Source: Microbacterium sp. HD4P20 (lineage in GTDB: Bacteria > Actinomycetota > Actinomycetes > Actinomycetales > Microbacteriaceae). From it: a stretch of 64,000 nucleotides of DNA. Both the position numbers and the translations under genes were made by a program. Below, piece by piece: positions 63,084 through 64,000 of this stretch; positions within the stretch are counted from its first letter, which is position 1, and every line of letters starts with the position of its first letter. The notes under the pieces are model-generated. The model was given only the letters and a program-made list of their open reading frames with translations. It had not been told where the DNA came from and did no database searches. The stretch lies in NCBI RefSeq assembly GCF_019449275.2, contig NZ_JAHZQZ020000017.1, forward strand, positions 124,001-188,000. Direction: 5' to 3'.

Positions 63084-64000
63084 GTGACTTCCACGGATAC
63101 TTCCATCGAGGCAGAGGCTCCTGTCGAGCCCGCAGCGATGACATTCTCAGATCTGGCCCTCGGCGAACCGGTTCTCAAGGCGCTGCGCGAGATCGGCTAC
63201 GAAACCCCCTCCGCCATTCAGGCGGCGACGATTCCGCCGCTGCTCGCAGGCCGCGACGTCGTCGGCCTCGCTCAGACGGGCACGGGCAAGACCGCCGCTT
63301 TCGCGCTGCCGATCATCGATCGTCTCGACCTGTCGCAGAAGACGCCGCAGGCTCTCATCCTCGCCCCTACGCGCGAGCTCGCACTGCAGGTGTGCGAGGC
63401 GTTCGAGAAGTACGCCGGGCACCTCAAGGGCGTGCACGTCCTTCCTGTCTACGGAGGGCAGGGCTACGGCGTGCAGCTTTCGGCGCTGCGCCGCGGTGTG
63501 CACATCGTCGTGGGCACGCCCGGCCGCATCATCGATCACCTCGAGAAGGGCACGCTCGATCTCTCCGAGCTGAAGTACCTCGTGCTCGATGAGGCCGACG
63601 AGATGCTCAAGATGGGCTTCGCCGAAGACGTCGAGACCATCCTCGCCGACACCCCCAGCACCAAGCAGGTCGCGCTGTTCTCCGCGACCATGCCCGCGAC
63701 GATCCGACGCATGTCGCAGCAGTACCTCAACGACCCCGAAGAGATCACGGTCAAGACCAAGACGACGACGTCGGCGACGACCACGCAGCGGTACCTCATC
63801 GTGCAGTGGCAGCAGAAGATGGACGCCCTCACGCGCATCCTCGAAGTCGAGAACTTCGACGGCATGATCGTCTTCGGCCGCACCAAGATCGTCACCGAAG
63901 AGATCGCCGAGAAGCTCCGTGCACGCGGCTACTCGGCCGCCGCGATCAACGGCGACATCGCCCAGCCGCAGCGCGAGAAGACCGTCAACCAGCTGAAGTC
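63084..64000 (+). CDS. DEAD-box RNA helicase, N-terminal part (runs off window end)
   Basis: About 305 residues are visible. Motifs in order: Q motif (FSDLALGEPVLKALREIGYETPSAIQ), I AQTGTGKT (about residue 70), Ia PTRELALQ, GG, Ib TPGR (about 145), II LDEADEML (about 168), III SATMP (about 198), then start of the second RecA domain (VEnFDGMIVFGRTK). Resembles CsdA/DeaD-type helicases used in ribosome assembly or cold response. GTG at 63084 lies five bases after TACCCT (63073-63078), giving a short N-terminal leader TSTDTSIEAEAP. Confidence 0.92.
   Translation, partial: MTSTDTSIEAEAPVEPAAMTFSDLALGEPVLKALREIGYETPSAIQAATIPPLLAGRDVVGLAQTGTGKTAAFALPIIDRLDLSQKTPQALILAPTRELALQVCEAFEKYAGHLKGVHVLPVYGGQGYGVQLSALRRGVHIVVGTPGRIIDHLEKGTLDLSELKYLVLDEADEMLKMGFAEDVETILADTPSTKQVALFSATMPATIRRMSQQYLNDPEEITVKTKTTTSATTTQRYLIVQWQQKMDALTRILEVENFDGMIVFGRTKIVTEEIAEKLRARGYSAAAINGDIAQPQREKTVNQLK

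Overview
The window is high-GC (very strong G/C third-position bias), gene-dense bacterial chromosome. Gene content points to an actinobacterium, most likely a Microbacteriaceae member close to Microbacterium: a fused 2-oxoglutarate decarboxylase/dehydrogenase (Kgd/SucA type), WhiB, a SigR/SigH-type sigma factor with a ZAS anti-sigma factor, DUF3097, an Rv3235-family protein, GuaB1 and metX/metY. No rRNA, tRNA, CRISPR array, prophage or insertion sequence is recognisable. The genus is inference; no search could be run.

Layout. 1-8.2 kb: start of a DUF3097 gene, a TPM-domain membrane protein with a PspA-like partner, an arginase-fold protein, a small membrane protein, a stand-alone siderophore-interacting (SIP) protein behind a likely iron box, a tyrosine phosphatase, an AhpD-like protein and an alpha/beta hydrolase. 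8.3-13.4 kb: a complete five-gene peptide/opine-type ABC importer with overlapping genes. 13.5-15.0 kb: a protealysin-type M4 protease with an overlapping emfourin-type inhibitor. 15.0-18.1 kb: GNAT, uracil-DNA glycosylase, AlaX-like editing protein, SDR. 18.2-21.9 kb: metY, a DUF2332 gene and metX. 22.0-24.4 kb: a four-gene cassette (ArsR-like regulator, SRPBCC, DUF998, DUF1801) under an AT-rich promoter, possibly acquired. 24.4-33.5 kb: Nudix hydrolase, a repeat-bearing spacer, thiamine-binding protein, GT87-like transferase, NAD(P)HX dehydratase, old-yellow-enzyme, two CNNM/CBS membrane proteins, guaB1. 33.7-37.4 kb: kgd. 37.4-43.1 kb: APC permease, then divergent glpD and an alkyl-DHAP-synthase-like flavoenzyme, both frameshifted, followed by a lipid kinase.

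43.1-57.8 kb follows the order known around Mycobacterium tuberculosis Rv3219-Rv3240: anti-sigma/sigma R, aroA, rsgA, (bcp, membrane protein), whiB1, pdtaS-like kinase, a CpaE-like ATPase with a SAF protein, a HTH protein, Rv3235-family protein, aminotransferase, secA. 57.9-64 kb: a lipoprotein, a PadR regulator with a MacB/FtsX-type ABC transporter and a possible 34-residue peptide gene, and the start of a DEAD-box helicase.

A recurring regulatory feature is a TANNNT-like hexamer placed exactly six bases before the start codon, seen at 18 starts on both strands. This is the geometry of leaderless transcripts, and it was used to choose several start codons. The most interesting items are the protease/inhibitor pair, the two neighbouring frameshifts in glycerol-3-phosphate genes, the PadR/ABC/short-peptide locus, the iron-box SIP gene and two large intergenic inverted repeats.
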